From: JAENVU01 sp038250905
Lineage (GTDB): Bacteria; Actinomycetota; Acidimicrobiia; IMCC26256; JAENVU01
Direction: 5' to 3'
Assembly (NCBI GenBank): GCA_038250905.1
Contig: JBBSBV010000019.1
Location: forward strand, 23,244 to 87,243
Length of the DNA stretch: 64,000 nt
Numbering within the stretch: position 1 is the stretch's first letter; every line of letters begins with the position of its first letter. This document shows positions 1 through 7,631 of the stretch, one piece after another. The position numbers and the translations under genes were made by a program. The notes beneath the pieces were generated by a model. It had not been told where the DNA came from. It worked only from the letters and a program-made list of their open reading frames with translations, and made no database searches.

Positions 1-121
1 CCGATGCACGCGCCGCGCGCACCGTCAAGGCAACGAGTCCGCTCGATGCGACGACCATCACCATCACGATCTGCAGCAGGTGGCGCGAGCGCGAACGGAT
101 GAGCGGGACGGCGTCGGTCAT
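1..121 (-). CDS. Partial membrane or exported protein of unknown function (N-terminus only)
   Basis: Only the first 40 codons are in the window; the gene runs off the left edge. The start is the ATG whose complement lies at 119-121. The visible peptide begins MTDAVPLIRSRSR and continues into a hydrophobic stretch of about 18 residues (residues 16-34), as expected of a signal peptide or first membrane helix after a positively charged N-terminus. It is the next gene downstream of the two-component system on the same strand, 161 bp away, with its own control region carrying TTGACG-like repeats. The function cannot be told from so little sequence. Confidence 0.55.
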   Translation of the reverse strand, partial: MTDAVPLIRSRSRHLLQIVMVMVVASSGLVALTVRAARAS

Positions 122-191
122 GGTTCCCCCAGCGGTGGTGTCTCACTGATGCACGGCGTGATCAGGTGCGAGGGGATCGTCGCACGGGCCT

Positions 192-219
192 CATCAAGGC
201 ACACGCCCCGCACCGTCAA
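192..219 (-). promoter_or_regulatory. Putative response-regulator repeats upstream of the partial gene
   Basis: Read on the minus strand, TTGACG (219-214) and TTGATG (197-192) start exactly 22 bp apart, two helical turns, about 70 bp upstream of the gene starting at 121. The same hexamer occurs as an 11-bp-spaced direct repeat in the divergent promoter at 2304-2320, so both may be sites for the regulator encoded at 1579-2259. This is inferred from pattern alone. Confidence 0.3.
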
Positions 220-282
220 GAAATTCCCAAATTGCGATCACGCACCGCGGGGCGCCCGACACTGGTCGTGGCCGCGCCGAGG

Positions 283-1575
283 TCACGGCATCGTGACGAC
301 CGGCAACTCCATCACGACGCGCGCACCTCCGAGTGGGGATGCGTCGAGCTGCAACCGTCCGCCCGCGGCGTGCGCGGCCCGTCGGGTGATGTCGAGCCCC
401 AGACCGGTCCCGGCCGATTCCGAGCCGTACACGCCCCGTTGCACCACGGTCGCGGAGTCGAAACCCGGTCCGGCGTCCTCCACCGTCAAGGTCGCGCGCG
501 TCGCCGCGCCCTGGACCGAGGCGTGGATGGCAGTGCCGCGAGGAGTGTGTCGCAGCGAGTTCGAGACCAGCGCGTCGATGACCGTCTCCAACGACCGTTC
601 GCTGGACCCGACCCACACCGCGTCCGCCGGCACCGACATCGTGAACTCGCGCTCCTGTTCCCGGGCCGCGACGGACCAGAAGGTGAGCCGACGGCGGGCG
701 ACATCGGCGAGATCGGCCGGACCGGCGCCGGTTGCCGGAGGCACGCCACGTCGGGCCGTCGTGATCAGACCCGAGACCGCGAGTTCGAGCCGCCCCACAT
801 CGGTCATGAGCCGCGCCCGGTCGTCGGCGGCGGCAACCTGCTCGACATCCAGCCGCAGCGCAGTGAGCGGCGTCCGGAGCTCATGGGAGAGGTCGGCGAG
901 GGCTTCTCGTTCGGCCGCGCGCAACGCGTCGACGCGGTCGGCGAGGAGGTTCAGCGCGTCGGCCACCGCCCGCACCTCGGCCGGGCCGGAGTTCGGGGCG
1001 CGCGCAGTCTGTTCGCCGACCGCGAGCCGCCCCGCGACCGATGCCACGTCCGCCAGCGGACGAGTGGCGGAGCGGGCAACGCGGTCGGCGAACAGCAGGG
1101 CGCCGAGAAGGAGGACGACTCCGAGTCCGCCGAGCACGGTCCACGCCCCGACGACACCCCGCCGGAGCCGGGCGGCGGACGAATGCACGATGACCACGAT
1201 GGAGGTGCCCGTGGGCCCGACCACCGGCTGATACACGTCGACCCCGTCGCTCACCGACCGCACGAACGCGTTACCGCGGCGGGCCAGGCGCAGGGCCGAC
1301 GGATCGCGATCGATCGCGGCGCCGATCGCCATCCCGTCCGGTCGCACGATCTCCACCGGGCGGCCCCCGTCGCGTCGGCCGCTGGTACTTGCGACCCGGA
1401 GGGCCGACGCGTCCTCGCCGACGATGAGCGGCCCGATCGACCGGGCTTGCGCGGTAGCCGCGTTGATCTCGCGATCTTCCGCGATCCGCAGCACCAGATA
1501 GCCCAACGGGACGACGAACGCGATGACGACCATCGCGGTCGTCCCGAACACCGTCAGGACGAGGCGCCGACGCAC
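283..1575 (-). CDS. Sensor histidine kinase, HAMP type
   Basis: 430 residues with the classic order of a membrane sensor kinase. There is a transmembrane helix at about 7-29, an extracytoplasmic sensor region at about 30-138, a second helix at about 141-163 and a HAMP linker at about 163-215. The phosphoacceptor motif SHELRTPL has His231. The C-terminal ATPase domain has an N-box (SNSLRHTP), a G1 box (DAGPGF) and a G2 box (GTGLGL). The kinase should autophosphorylate His231 and pass the phosphate to the response regulator encoded 3 bp upstream (1579-2259); the two form an operon. The signal sensed is unknown; the roughly 110-residue external domain matches no sensor fold I can name. Confidence 0.9.
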   Translation of the reverse strand: MRRRLVLTVFGTTAMVVIAFVVPLGYLVLRIAEDREINAATAQARSIGPLIVGEDASALRVASTSGRRDGGRPVEIVRPDGMAIGAAIDRDPSALRLARRGNAFVRSVSDGVDVYQPVVGPTGTSIVVIVHSSAARLRRGVVGAWTVLGGLGVVLLLGALLFADRVARSATRPLADVASVAGRLAVGEQTARAPNSGPAEVRAVADALNLLADRVDALRAAEREALADLSHELRTPLTALRLDVEQVAAADDRARLMTDVGRLELAVSGLITTARRGVPPATGAGPADLADVARRRLTFWSVAAREQEREFTMSVPADAVWVGSSERSLETVIDALVSNSLRHTPRGTAIHASVQGAATRATLTVEDAGPGFDSATVVQRGVYGSESAGTGLGLDITRRAAHAAGGRLQLDASPLGGARVVMELPVVTMP

Positions 1576-1578
1576 GCG

Positions 1579-2259
1579 CTAGCCGGGCGGCGAGAGCCGC
1601 ACCCCGACGCCCCGCACGGTATGGAGGTAGACCGGATCGCTCGCCGATTCACCGAGCTTCGACCGCAGCCAGGACAGGTGGACGTCGACCGTTCGCTCAC
1701 CACCGCCGAACGGCTGGTCCCACACCTCGGTGAGCAGTTCGCGTTTCGAGACCACCGCGCCCGCGTGACGCGCGAGGTAGGACAACAACTCGAACTCCTT
1801 GCGGGTCAGTGCCACCTCCTCGCCGCGCAGCGTGACGCGATGCGGGCGGGGCTCGATGACCAGCTCCCCGACCATCACCACCGCGTCGGGCGACTGGGTC
1901 CGGCCACGGCGCAACACCGCGCGCACCCGGGCGTCGAGTTGTTCCGCCGAGTACGGCTTGACCAGATAGTCGTCCGCACCTGCGTCGAGGCACTCGACGG
2001 CCGCCTGATCGCCGTCCTGCGCGGTGGAGATGATGACCGCCACCTCACTCACGGCCCGCAACATCCGCAGCAGGTCGCGACCGTCGATATCCGGTAGGCC
2101 GAGATCCAGCACCACGACGTCGGGTAATTCGTCCACCGCGCTCCGCAGACCTCCGAGTCCATCCTCGGCCTGCATCACCACATGCCCGCGACGCGTCAGC
2201 GCTCGCTCGAGCCCCTCTCGGATCGGTTGATCGTCCTCGATCAGAAGCACGACGGCCAT
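1579..2259 (-). CDS. OmpR/PhoB-family response regulator
   Basis: 226 residues. The receiver domain (1-115) carries the acidic pair D9/D10, phosphoacceptor D52 (VVLDLGLP), T79 and K101 (LVKPY). A winged-helix DNA-binding domain follows (about 128-224), with the typical run LTRKEFELLSYLA and ending TVRGVGVRL. An in-frame extension to 2451 exists, but the ATG at 2259 lies exactly before the first beta strand (AVVLLIEDD), so it is chosen. It is the first gene of an operon with the kinase at 283-1575. The divergent gap to the plus-strand gene near 2354 holds an 11-bp-spaced direct repeat that may be its autoregulatory site. Confidence 0.9.
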   Translation of the reverse strand: MAVVLLIEDDQPIREGLERALTRRGHVVMQAEDGLGGLRSAVDELPDVVVLDLGLPDIDGRDLLRMLRAVSEVAVIISTAQDGDQAAVECLDAGADDYLVKPYSAEQLDARVRAVLRRGRTQSPDAVVMVGELVIEPRPHRVTLRGEEVALTRKEFELLSYLARHAGAVVSKRELLTEVWDQPFGGGERTVDVHLSWLRSKLGESASDPVYLHTVRGVGVRLSPPG

Positions 2260-2303
2260 GTGGGGCGTGACCGTACGTGAACCCCGACACGGCCACGGAA
2301 GTT

Positions 2304-2320
2304 TTGACGATCTCTTGACG
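2304..2320. promoter_or_regulatory. Direct repeat TTGACG-N5-TTGACG in divergent promoter
   Basis: TTGACG occurs at 2304-2309 and again at 2315-2320, an 11-bp period. This is the spacing typical of tandem binding of OmpR/PhoB-type regulators to one face of the helix. It lies between the response regulator (start 2259) and the plus-strand secreted or membrane protein (start 2354 or 2366). One copy could alternatively be a -35 element. That the regulator encoded at 1579-2259 binds here is an inference. Confidence 0.4.
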
Positions 2321-2353
2321 GTTCGTGGGGCGACCATTGACCAGACTCCGCCG

Positions 2354-2998
2354 GTGCGTCGATCGATGGCAGTCGCCACCTGGGCCCTGGCCACCGTCGG
2401 CGCGTGCACGCTGGCGTGGAGCGCGGTCGACCAGGTCGCGGCCCGGGTCACCAGTCACACACCGGTCATCGGAGACCAGTCGATCCGCGCGTCGCTGCGC
2501 GACCAGCGGCCGGATCATCCGACCGTCGGGACCGGGCCGGTCGGCGTCCCGACCACCACCGCCGGCACCCCCACCCCGACCAACGCCAACGGCACGCCCG
2601 CCGGAGTCGGGACCGCATCAGACGCGGGCGACCGTCGGAGCGGCACCGGCCAGAACGGGATCGTCGGCGGCGGGCCGACGAGCGGGAGCGGTCCGAGCCC
2701 GGCGTCCGCGCCCCCGACGCCCCCGACGACGGCACCGCCTCCTCCGCCGCCGAGCCCACCACCGGCGTCGGGCAACGCGTCGACGTTCGTCCAAGGTGGA
2801 TCGGTCACGGCGTCCTGTAGCAGCGGATCACCCCGACTGGTCGGCGCGATCCCCGCCGCCGGCTTCGCGGTCGCGGTGGCCTCGGGCGGCGGCCAACTCG
2901 TCGTCGACTTCACCTCGAACACCCACCACTCGATCGTGGAAGCCGAGTGTGAGGCAGCCGCGGTCCAGTTCTCCACCGGCGAGGAATCCACCGGCTGA
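2354..2998 (+). CDS. Membrane-anchored protein with proline-rich linker, likely two-component target
   Basis: About 214 residues from the GTG at 2354; the ATG at 2366 is equally possible and removes four residues. One hydrophobic N-terminal helix (MAVATWALATVGACTLAW) is followed by a low-complexity Thr/Pro/Gly-rich linker with a run of prolines. A compact C-terminal domain of about 75 residues contains two Cys (GGSVTASC and VEAEC) that could form an external disulfide. I recall similar anchored domains beside actinobacterial two-component systems but cannot name a family. It diverges from the response regulator, with the TTGACG direct repeat between them, so it is probably controlled by or feeds into that system. 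Confidence 0.6.
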   Translation: MRRSMAVATWALATVGACTLAWSAVDQVAARVTSHTPVIGDQSIRASLRDQRPDHPTVGTGPVGVPTTTAGTPTPTNANGTPAGVGTASDAGDRRSGTGQNGIVGGGPTSGSGPSPASAPPTPPTTAPPPPPPSPPPASGNASTFVQGGSVTASCSSGSPRLVGAIPAAGFAVAVASGGGQLVVDFTSNTHHSIVEAECEAAAVQFSTGEESTG

Positions 2999-3016
2999 CG
3001 AACCGACGAACCGGTA

Positions 3017-3790
3017 CTACGGGTGTTGGCTGCTGACGCTGACGACCTCGCCGGTCATGTAGGTGGAGTAGTCGGACGCGAGGAAGACGATCACGTTGGC
3101 GATCTCCCACGGCGCGGCCGCTCGTCCGAACGCCTCACGTGCGGTCAACTCCTCGAGCACCTCGTCGCTCGTCACCTTGGACAGGAACGGGTGCATCGCG
3201 AGGGAAGGGGCCACCGCGTTCACCCGCACGCCGTAGAGAGCAGCCTCGACCGCGGCGCACCGCGTGAGCGCCATCACCCCGGCCTTGGCCGCGGCGTAGT
3301 GCGCCTGCCCGCGTTGGGCGCGCCAGCCGAGCACCGACGCGTTGTTCACCACGACGCCCGCGTGGCGCGGTTGCATGTGCCGCAGCGCGGCCCGGACACA
3401 ACGGAACGTGCCGTTGAGTGTGACGTCGAGGACCTTCATCCACTGCTCGTCGGTCATGTCGACCAGGTCGGCCGTACCGCCGAGGCCGGCGTTGTTCACC
3501 ACGATGTCGACCTCGCCGACCGCGGCCACCGCGCCGGCGAACATCGCCTGCACCTGATCCTCGACGGTGACGTCGCACGGCAGTGCGGCCGCCACGCCGT
3601 CACCGAGTTGCTCGGCCGACTCCGCGAGCCGTCGCTCGTGGGCGTCGCTGATCACCACGGTGGCGCCCTCGGCGATGCAGCGCTCCGCCGTGGCGAATCC
3701 GATCCCGGTGCCGGCGGCCGCGGTCACGAGCACCCGCTTCCCGACGAGCAGTCCGTGGGCCGGCGGGATCGCAGGTTCTTGAGAAGTCAC
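3017..3790 (-). CDS. ipdF: IpdF-like short-chain dehydrogenase (steroid C/D-ring degradation)
   Basis: 257 residues from a GTG at 3790; the GTGA overlap with the stop of the acyl-CoA dehydrogenase (4 bp) fixes the start. SDR features: cofactor loop TAAAGTGIG (23-31), NNAG (99-102), and catalytic Ser152, Tyr165 and Lys169. The sequence GWRAQ after the catalytic Ser and the C-terminal stretch FLASDYSTYMTGEV are, from memory, very close to mycobacterial IpdF (Rv3559c), which oxidises the 5-hydroxy group of the HIP-CoA intermediate of cholesterol. Its partner upstream is FadE30-like, the same order as in Mycobacterium tuberculosis. The assignment is by recalled similarity, not by a search. A generic 3-ketoacyl reductase is the fallback. 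Confidence 0.75.
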   Translation of the reverse strand: MTSQEPAIPPAHGLLVGKRVLVTAAAGTGIGFATAERCIAEGATVVISDAHERRLAESAEQLGDGVAAALPCDVTVEDQVQAMFAGAVAAVGEVDIVVNNAGLGGTADLVDMTDEQWMKVLDVTLNGTFRCVRAALRHMQPRHAGVVVNNASVLGWRAQRGQAHYAAAKAGVMALTRCAAVEAALYGVRVNAVAPSLAMHPFLSKVTSDEVLEELTAREAFGRAAAPWEIANVIVFLASDYSTYMTGEVVSVSSQHP

Positions 3791-4974
3791 GAGCTCACCT
3801 TGGGTTCGGGCGGCAGGCCGAGGACCCGTTCGCCGATGATGTTGCGCTGAATCTGGTTGGAGCCGCCGTAGATGGTGTCGGCCCGGGTGTAGAGGAACAT
3901 CCGCTGCGCGAGCGACAAGTCGTACGGCAACGCGTCGCCGATCTGCGACCACGGCCCGCGGATGTCCATCGCGAGTTCGCCCATCCGCCGGTGCAACCCG
4001 GCCCAGAAGAGCTTGCCGATCGACGTCTCGCGGGTGACGTCGCCACGCGCCATCGCCGTGAGTCCTCGCATCGCGGTGTAACGCATGATCTCGACTTCGA
4101 TGTAGGTCTGCGCGAGTCGTTGGCGGGTCACGGGATCCGCCGCGATACCGCGCTCGCGCGCCACGTCGACCATCTCGCTCCACTCGTGCGCGAAGCCGAG
4201 TTGCTGGCCGAGGGTGAGGGCACCGCGTTCGAACGCAAGCGTGCCCATCGCCACCTTCCACCCGCCGTTCACCTCGCCGACGACGAGGTCGGCCGCGGTG
4301 CGCGCACCGTCGAAGAACACCTCGTTGAACTCGGAAGTGCCGGTGATCTGCTCAATGGGGCGGATCTCGATTCCGGGTTGGTCCATCGGCACGAGGAGGT
4401 ACGAGATCCCCCGGTGCCGTGGCGCCTCGCGATCGGTACGGGCCAGCACGAAACACCACTGCGACCAGTGCGCGAGTGACGTCCAGACCTTCTGCCCGTG
4501 GATGACCCACTCGTCGCCGTCGCGCTCGGCGCGTGTCGACAGATTGGCGAGGTCCGAACCTGCGTTGGGTTCCGAGTAACCCTGACACCACTGTTCCTCG
4601 CCGCTCGCGATCCGCGGGAGGAACCGCGCTCGCTGCGCGTCGGTGCCGAAGTGGAGGATCGTCGGGCCGATCAACCCCTCACCGACGAGCCCGACTCGGC
4701 CGGGGCCACCTGCACGCGCGTACTCCTCGTAGAAGATCACCTGCTCCAGCAGCGTTGCGTCCCGACCCCCGTATTCGACGGGCCAGGACAGGCAGGTCCA
4801 GCCGGCCGCACCCAGCGCCCGCTCCCATGCGAGCCGCTCCTCGAAGAGCGCGTGTTCGTCGCCCGGACCGCCCCGGCCGCGGACGCCGGCGAACTCGCCT
4901 TCGAGCTGCGTGACGAGCCACTCACGCGCTTCGGCGCGGAAGGCATCGTGCTCAGCCGAGAACCGGAGATCCAC
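3787..4974 (-). CDS. fadE30: FadE30-like acyl-CoA dehydrogenase
   Basis: 395 residues, full length for the family. The motif CQGYSEPNAGSDLA (130-143) is the FAD/substrate region, and the C-terminus IYGGSNQIQRNI is the conserved end of acyl-CoA dehydrogenases. The N-terminal run EEYARAGGPGRV and the central block QITGTSEFNEVFFD match what I remember of FadE30 (Rv3560c), which dehydrogenates the HIP-CoA derivative in steroid C/D-ring catabolism. It sits directly upstream of the IpdF-like gene with a 4-bp overlap and 6 bp downstream of the Fae-like gene. The steroid role rests on these two neighbouring assignments. The substrate could be another branched or cyclic acyl-CoA. Confidence 0.75.
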   Translation of the reverse strand: MDLRFSAEHDAFRAEAREWLVTQLEGEFAGVRGRGGPGDEHALFEERLAWERALGAAGWTCLSWPVEYGGRDATLLEQVIFYEEYARAGGPGRVGLVGEGLIGPTILHFGTDAQRARFLPRIASGEEQWCQGYSEPNAGSDLANLSTRAERDGDEWVIHGQKVWTSLAHWSQWCFVLARTDREAPRHRGISYLLVPMDQPGIEIRPIEQITGTSEFNEVFFDGARTAADLVVGEVNGGWKVAMGTLAFERGALTLGQQLGFAHEWSEMVDVARERGIAADPVTRQRLAQTYIEVEIMRYTAMRGLTAMARGDVTRETSIGKLFWAGLHRRMGELAMDIRGPWSQIGDALPYDLSLAQRMFLYTRADTIYGGSNQIQRNIIGERVLGLPPEPKVSS

Positions 4975-4980
4975 GAGGCC

Positions 4981-5475
4981 TCAGCGGGGCCGGTAGAAGG
5001 GGTTCCACGGATCGTCGCGCGCACCCACCACGTCGTCGACGCTCGGGCCGCCCTTCAATCCCGAGAGCAACGCACCACACATCGCGGCGCGGTTGTTGTC
5101 GAACACGGCCTTCGCGTCGGCCGCGAGCGGGTTCACCCAGACCGCGGCGATGATCACCAGCTCTCCCACCCAATCGGGCGAGATGATCTCCTGCTCGATC
5201 GCGTCGGCCACCCCCGCCGCCACGCCGGCCTGCGCGGCGCCCCAGGTCATCTCGGCGTGGCGTTCGCCACCGATGCCCGCCTTGTTCACGAACAGGGTCG
5301 GGGGCTGGACCGCGAGGCCGGGCCGGATGATGGTGACGAACGGAGCGTGGCCGTGGGTCGGCGACGCGAGCGCGGTGGCCCAGGCGGCACCGACCGGGCC
5401 CGACCGTTCGCCGAGCACGGAGTTGATGTGCGCGGCCTCCAGGCCCTCGCCGACGTAGCTCTCCCCGATCTGCAC
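4981..5475 (-). CDS. Formaldehyde-activating enzyme (Fae) family protein
   Basis: 164 residues. The N-terminus MQIGESYVGEGLEAAHIN parallels the Fae signature (IGEALVGDGNEVAHID), with the catalytic-type His at residue 16. FVNKAGI and WGAAQAGVAAGVADAI match the Fae blocks MFNKVTI and FGPAQHAVAKAVADS, and the later VWVNPLAADAKAVFDNN parallels VFIHWEAADDKKIQDYN. Classical Fae condenses formaldehyde with tetrahydromethanopterin. The Asp after the catalytic His is Asn here (HIN instead of HID) and no other C1 gene is in the window, so it may be a Fae paralogue with another job. It lies between a membrane protein gene and fadE30 in a tight operon, which suggests a link to acyl-CoA catabolism. Confidence 0.75.
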   Translation of the reverse strand: MQIGESYVGEGLEAAHINSVLGERSGPVGAAWATALASPTHGHAPFVTIIRPGLAVQPPTLFVNKAGIGGERHAEMTWGAAQAGVAAGVADAIEQEIISPDWVGELVIIAAVWVNPLAADAKAVFDNNRAAMCGALLSGLKGGPSVDDVVGARDDPWNPFYRPR

Positions 5476-5501
5476 CCGGGCATGTTGCCAGACATCAGCC
5501 G

Positions 5502-5954
5502 TCAGGCGCGACGCCGGCGTGCCTGCACGAGGAGCGCGGTGGCACCCGCGGCCAGCGCGACCCCCGCCGCGAGCTCGGTTCGCAGCCCCTCGGGCGACTC
5601 CCGTTGGATCCGTTTGTGCATCCGATCGACGGCACCGGGGAGCGGGTTCACCCCGAAGAAGAACTCGCCCGGCTTGTCCGAGTCGAGGATCGCCGCGCCC
5701 GCCATGCCCGCCAGCAATGCCCGGCGCGGTGGTACGCCCGCGACCGTCACGAGCGCCATCGTGGCCAGCCCGAGCAGACCGTCACGCTTCGCGACCGCAT
5801 AGAAGCCGTCCCGGCCGATCTGCGGATTGCCCCAGTGCGGCGTCATGTCCATCACCACGTGCGTCGCGAACCCGAGGCCGAAGGCCGCCACCGGCCGGCG
5901 GCGGCAGACGCTGCCCGCGATGGCGCCGGCCAGGACGTGGTTCGTGATGAACAT
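5502..5954 (-). CDS. Small integral membrane protein with His/Asp motifs
   Basis: 150 residues from the ATG at 5954; a longer reading to 6032 adds a polar tail that looks unrelated. The N-terminus MFITNHVLAGAIAG and the segment GFATHVVMDMTPHWG place His and Asp residues at the ends of hydrophobic stretches. This is reminiscent of YdjM/DUF457-like membrane-bound metal-dependent hydrolases. Hydrophobic segments lie near residues 5-17, 25-37, 60-85 and 125-142. It is the first gene of a minus-strand operon with the Fae-like, FadE30-like and IpdF-like genes (26-bp gap). Function is not established and the hydrolase family link is tentative. Confidence 0.55.
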   Translation of the reverse strand: MFITNHVLAGAIAGSVCRRRPVAAFGLGFATHVVMDMTPHWGNPQIGRDGFYAVAKRDGLLGLATMALVTVAGVPPRRALLAGMAGAAILDSDKPGEFFFGVNPLPGAVDRMHKRIQRESPEGLRTELAAGVALAAGATALLVQARRRRA

Positions 5955-6127
5955 GACTTCACTCCCGCTCTTGGCCTGCGGCCGGGCCGCCGTATCGCCG
6001 GGCGTGACCGCCGAGCGACGCTTCGGGGCCACGCTCCGCCCCGAACCGGGGTACTGGTCGTGTCGCCGGGCGTCGCTCTCGGTAGTGTGCCGCGCCGTCG
6101 ACCATCTCGCGGACCACGGAGGCCCAC

Positions 6128-6883
6128 GTGTCGTTCAAAGTCGGAGTGCAACTGCATCCCCAGGTCGGGACCGTCGACGACCTGCGGACCGCGTGGAAGG
6201 CCGCCGACGCCATGGGGGCCGACAGCATCTGGATCTGGGACCACTTCTTCCCGCTCTACGGCGACCCCGATGCTGCGCACTACGAGGCCTACACGCTCCT
6301 CGCGGCCATGGCCGTCGACACCGAACACGCCCACATCGGCGCGTTGGTCACCTGCAACTCGTACCGCAACCCGCAGTTGCTCGCCGACATGGCCCGCACC
6401 ATCGACCTGTTGAGCCACGGCCGGTTCACCCTCGGCATCGGTTCCGGCTGGTTCGAACGCGACTACACGGAGTACGGCTACGACTTCAAGACCGCGCCGG
6501 ATCGTCTGCGCGACCTCGAAGCCGCGCTCCCGAAGATCGCCGACCGCCTCGGTGCGCTCGTGCCGCCACCGGAAGGTGACGTGCCGATCCTCATCGGCGG
6601 CAGCGGCGAGAAGGTCACGCTGCGGCTGGTGGCCGAGTATGCGGACGCGTGGAACTCGTTCGGGCCGCCGGAGAACTTCGCGCACAAGAACGCGGTGCTC
6701 ACCGAGTGGTGCGGGAAGTCGGGACGCTCACCGAAGGAGGTGGAGCGCACCGTCGCCATCCAACCGAACGAGGTCGACGCGATCGACGCGTACCTCGAGG
6801 CGGGCGCGGAACACTTCATCGTGATGGTCGGTTCGCCGTACGACCTCGCGCCGCTCGAGGCGCTGATCGCCGCGCGCGGATGA
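6128..6883 (+). CDS. LLM-class F420-dependent oxidoreductase
   Basis: 251 residues from GTG 6128. The luciferase-like TIM barrel is recognisable from the start FKVGVQLHPQ, SIWIWDHFFPL, the motif LSHGRFTLGIGSGWFERDY and the later PILIGGSGEKVTLRLVAEYAD. Members use cofactor F420 (or FMN) to move a hydride to or from alcohols, imines or lactones; the natural substrate here is unknown. It diverges from the membrane-protein/fae operon, with 173 bp between the starts, and its stop overlaps the ATG of the phosphatase gene (ATGA, 6880-6883), so the two are translationally coupled. Confidence 0.85.
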   Translation: MSFKVGVQLHPQVGTVDDLRTAWKAADAMGADSIWIWDHFFPLYGDPDAAHYEAYTLLAAMAVDTEHAHIGALVTCNSYRNPQLLADMARTIDLLSHGRFTLGIGSGWFERDYTEYGYDFKTAPDRLRDLEAALPKIADRLGALVPPPEGDVPILIGGSGEKVTLRLVAEYADAWNSFGPPENFAHKNAVLTEWCGKSGRSPKEVERTVAIQPNEVDAIDAYLEAGAEHFIVMVGSPYDLAPLEALIAARG

Positions 6884-7410
6884 CCCCGCCGGTCCTGCTC
6901 CCGCCGGGAGCGAGACCGGGTTTCATCGGGCCGCTCGCCGTCCCGGGCGATCTCTGGTGGGTCTGCGTGGAACCGACTCCGCTCGCGGGAATGGCGTATC
7001 CCCGCGCCGGCGTCTGGGACACGCTGTCCGAACTGGGGTTCCGCCACGTCGTCGATCTGACGCGTGACGCGTCGAAGTACGACGCCACCCCGCTCACGAA
7101 CCACGCGAGCCATCTCTCCGATCTGATCGCGCGGCGGCAACCACCCGACGCCGAAGGCGACGAGGCGCGCATCCGCGCCGCCGCCGTCCTCGTCGCCGAC
7201 CGGTGGTCCGCCGGCGAAGGCGTGCTGGTGCACTGCCACGGCGGTCGGGGCCGTACCGGCTCGGTCATCGGAAGTGCGCTCGTCCTCCTGGGCCACGAAC
7301 CCGAGGCGGTCGTCGACTGGCTCCACCGGGTGCAGCGCACCCGGGGCCGGCGCGGCTGGCCCGAGCAGCGCTGGCAGGCCGAAGTCGTCCGACGCGCCAA
7401 CCGGGACTGA
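6880..7410 (+). CDS. Protein-tyrosine / dual-specificity phosphatase-like protein
   Basis: 176 residues. The P-loop signature HCHGGRGRTG contains the CX5R catalytic pair Cys119 and Arg125. The upstream stretch HVVDLTRDAS fits the early beta strand of dual-specificity phosphatases. The general-acid Asp should lie in the loop before the P-loop (region about 64-95), but I cannot assign it surely. The product should remove phosphate from proteins or small phosphorylated ligands. It overlaps the preceding LLM oxidoreductase by 4 bp, so it is co-expressed with it. A strong hairpin lies 28 bp after its stop. Confidence 0.8.
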   Translation: MTPPVLLPPGARPGFIGPLAVPGDLWWVCVEPTPLAGMAYPRAGVWDTLSELGFRHVVDLTRDASKYDATPLTNHASHLSDLIARRQPPDAEGDEARIRAAAVLVADRWSAGEGVLVHCHGGRGRTGSVIGSALVLLGHEPEAVVDWLHRVQRTRGRRGWPEQRWQAEVVRRANRD

Positions 7411-7438
7411 GCCTTCCGAGATACCGGTCAATCCGGCG

Positions 7439-7479
7439 GTTCGTCGCCCGATTCGCGCGCTCCGCGCGAATCGACGAAC
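7439..7479. terminator. Strong stem-loop terminator candidate
   Basis: An 11-bp perfect stem, CGATTCGCGCG (7449-7459) with CGCGCGAATCG (7463-7473), closes a 3-nt loop. It is extended by an outer GTTCGT/ACGAAC arm (7439-7444 and 7474-7479) across a 4-nt bulge. It lies 28 bp after the phosphatase stop and well before the sortase gene. There is no clear T-tract, as is common in high-GC actinobacteria. The rest of the 7411-7631 gap holds a shorter GGTTCGA/TCGAAACC dyad (7490-7509) and presumably the sortase promoter. Confidence 0.6.
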
Positions 7480-7631
7480 TCTCCGGAAAGGTTCGACCAG
7501 TTCGAAACCCTCCGCCTTGCCGCAGATCATGGCATGAGCTAGCAAAGTGACTCGGCGGAAACTCTGCATTCGGTGCCTCGAGACGCGCGCGACCGGATAC
7601 ACCCCGGGCGAATCGCCCGAAGGACCCCACC

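Noticed and set aside
481..500. Further TTGACG-like matches inside coding sequence (for example near 21-28 and 484-490)
   Set aside because: They lie in coding sequence without paired spacing, so they are taken as chance hits.
166..2097. Long plus-strand open frame (643 codons) over the two-component genes
   Set aside because: Its translation is rich in Arg, Gly, Pro and His without any family motif, while the minus strand codes for a clear response regulator and kinase over the same bases.
3787..4261. Upstream extension of the IpdF frame to 4261
   Set aside because: The extension lies inside fadE30 and is Arg-rich. The GTG at 3790 in the GTGA overlap explains the start.
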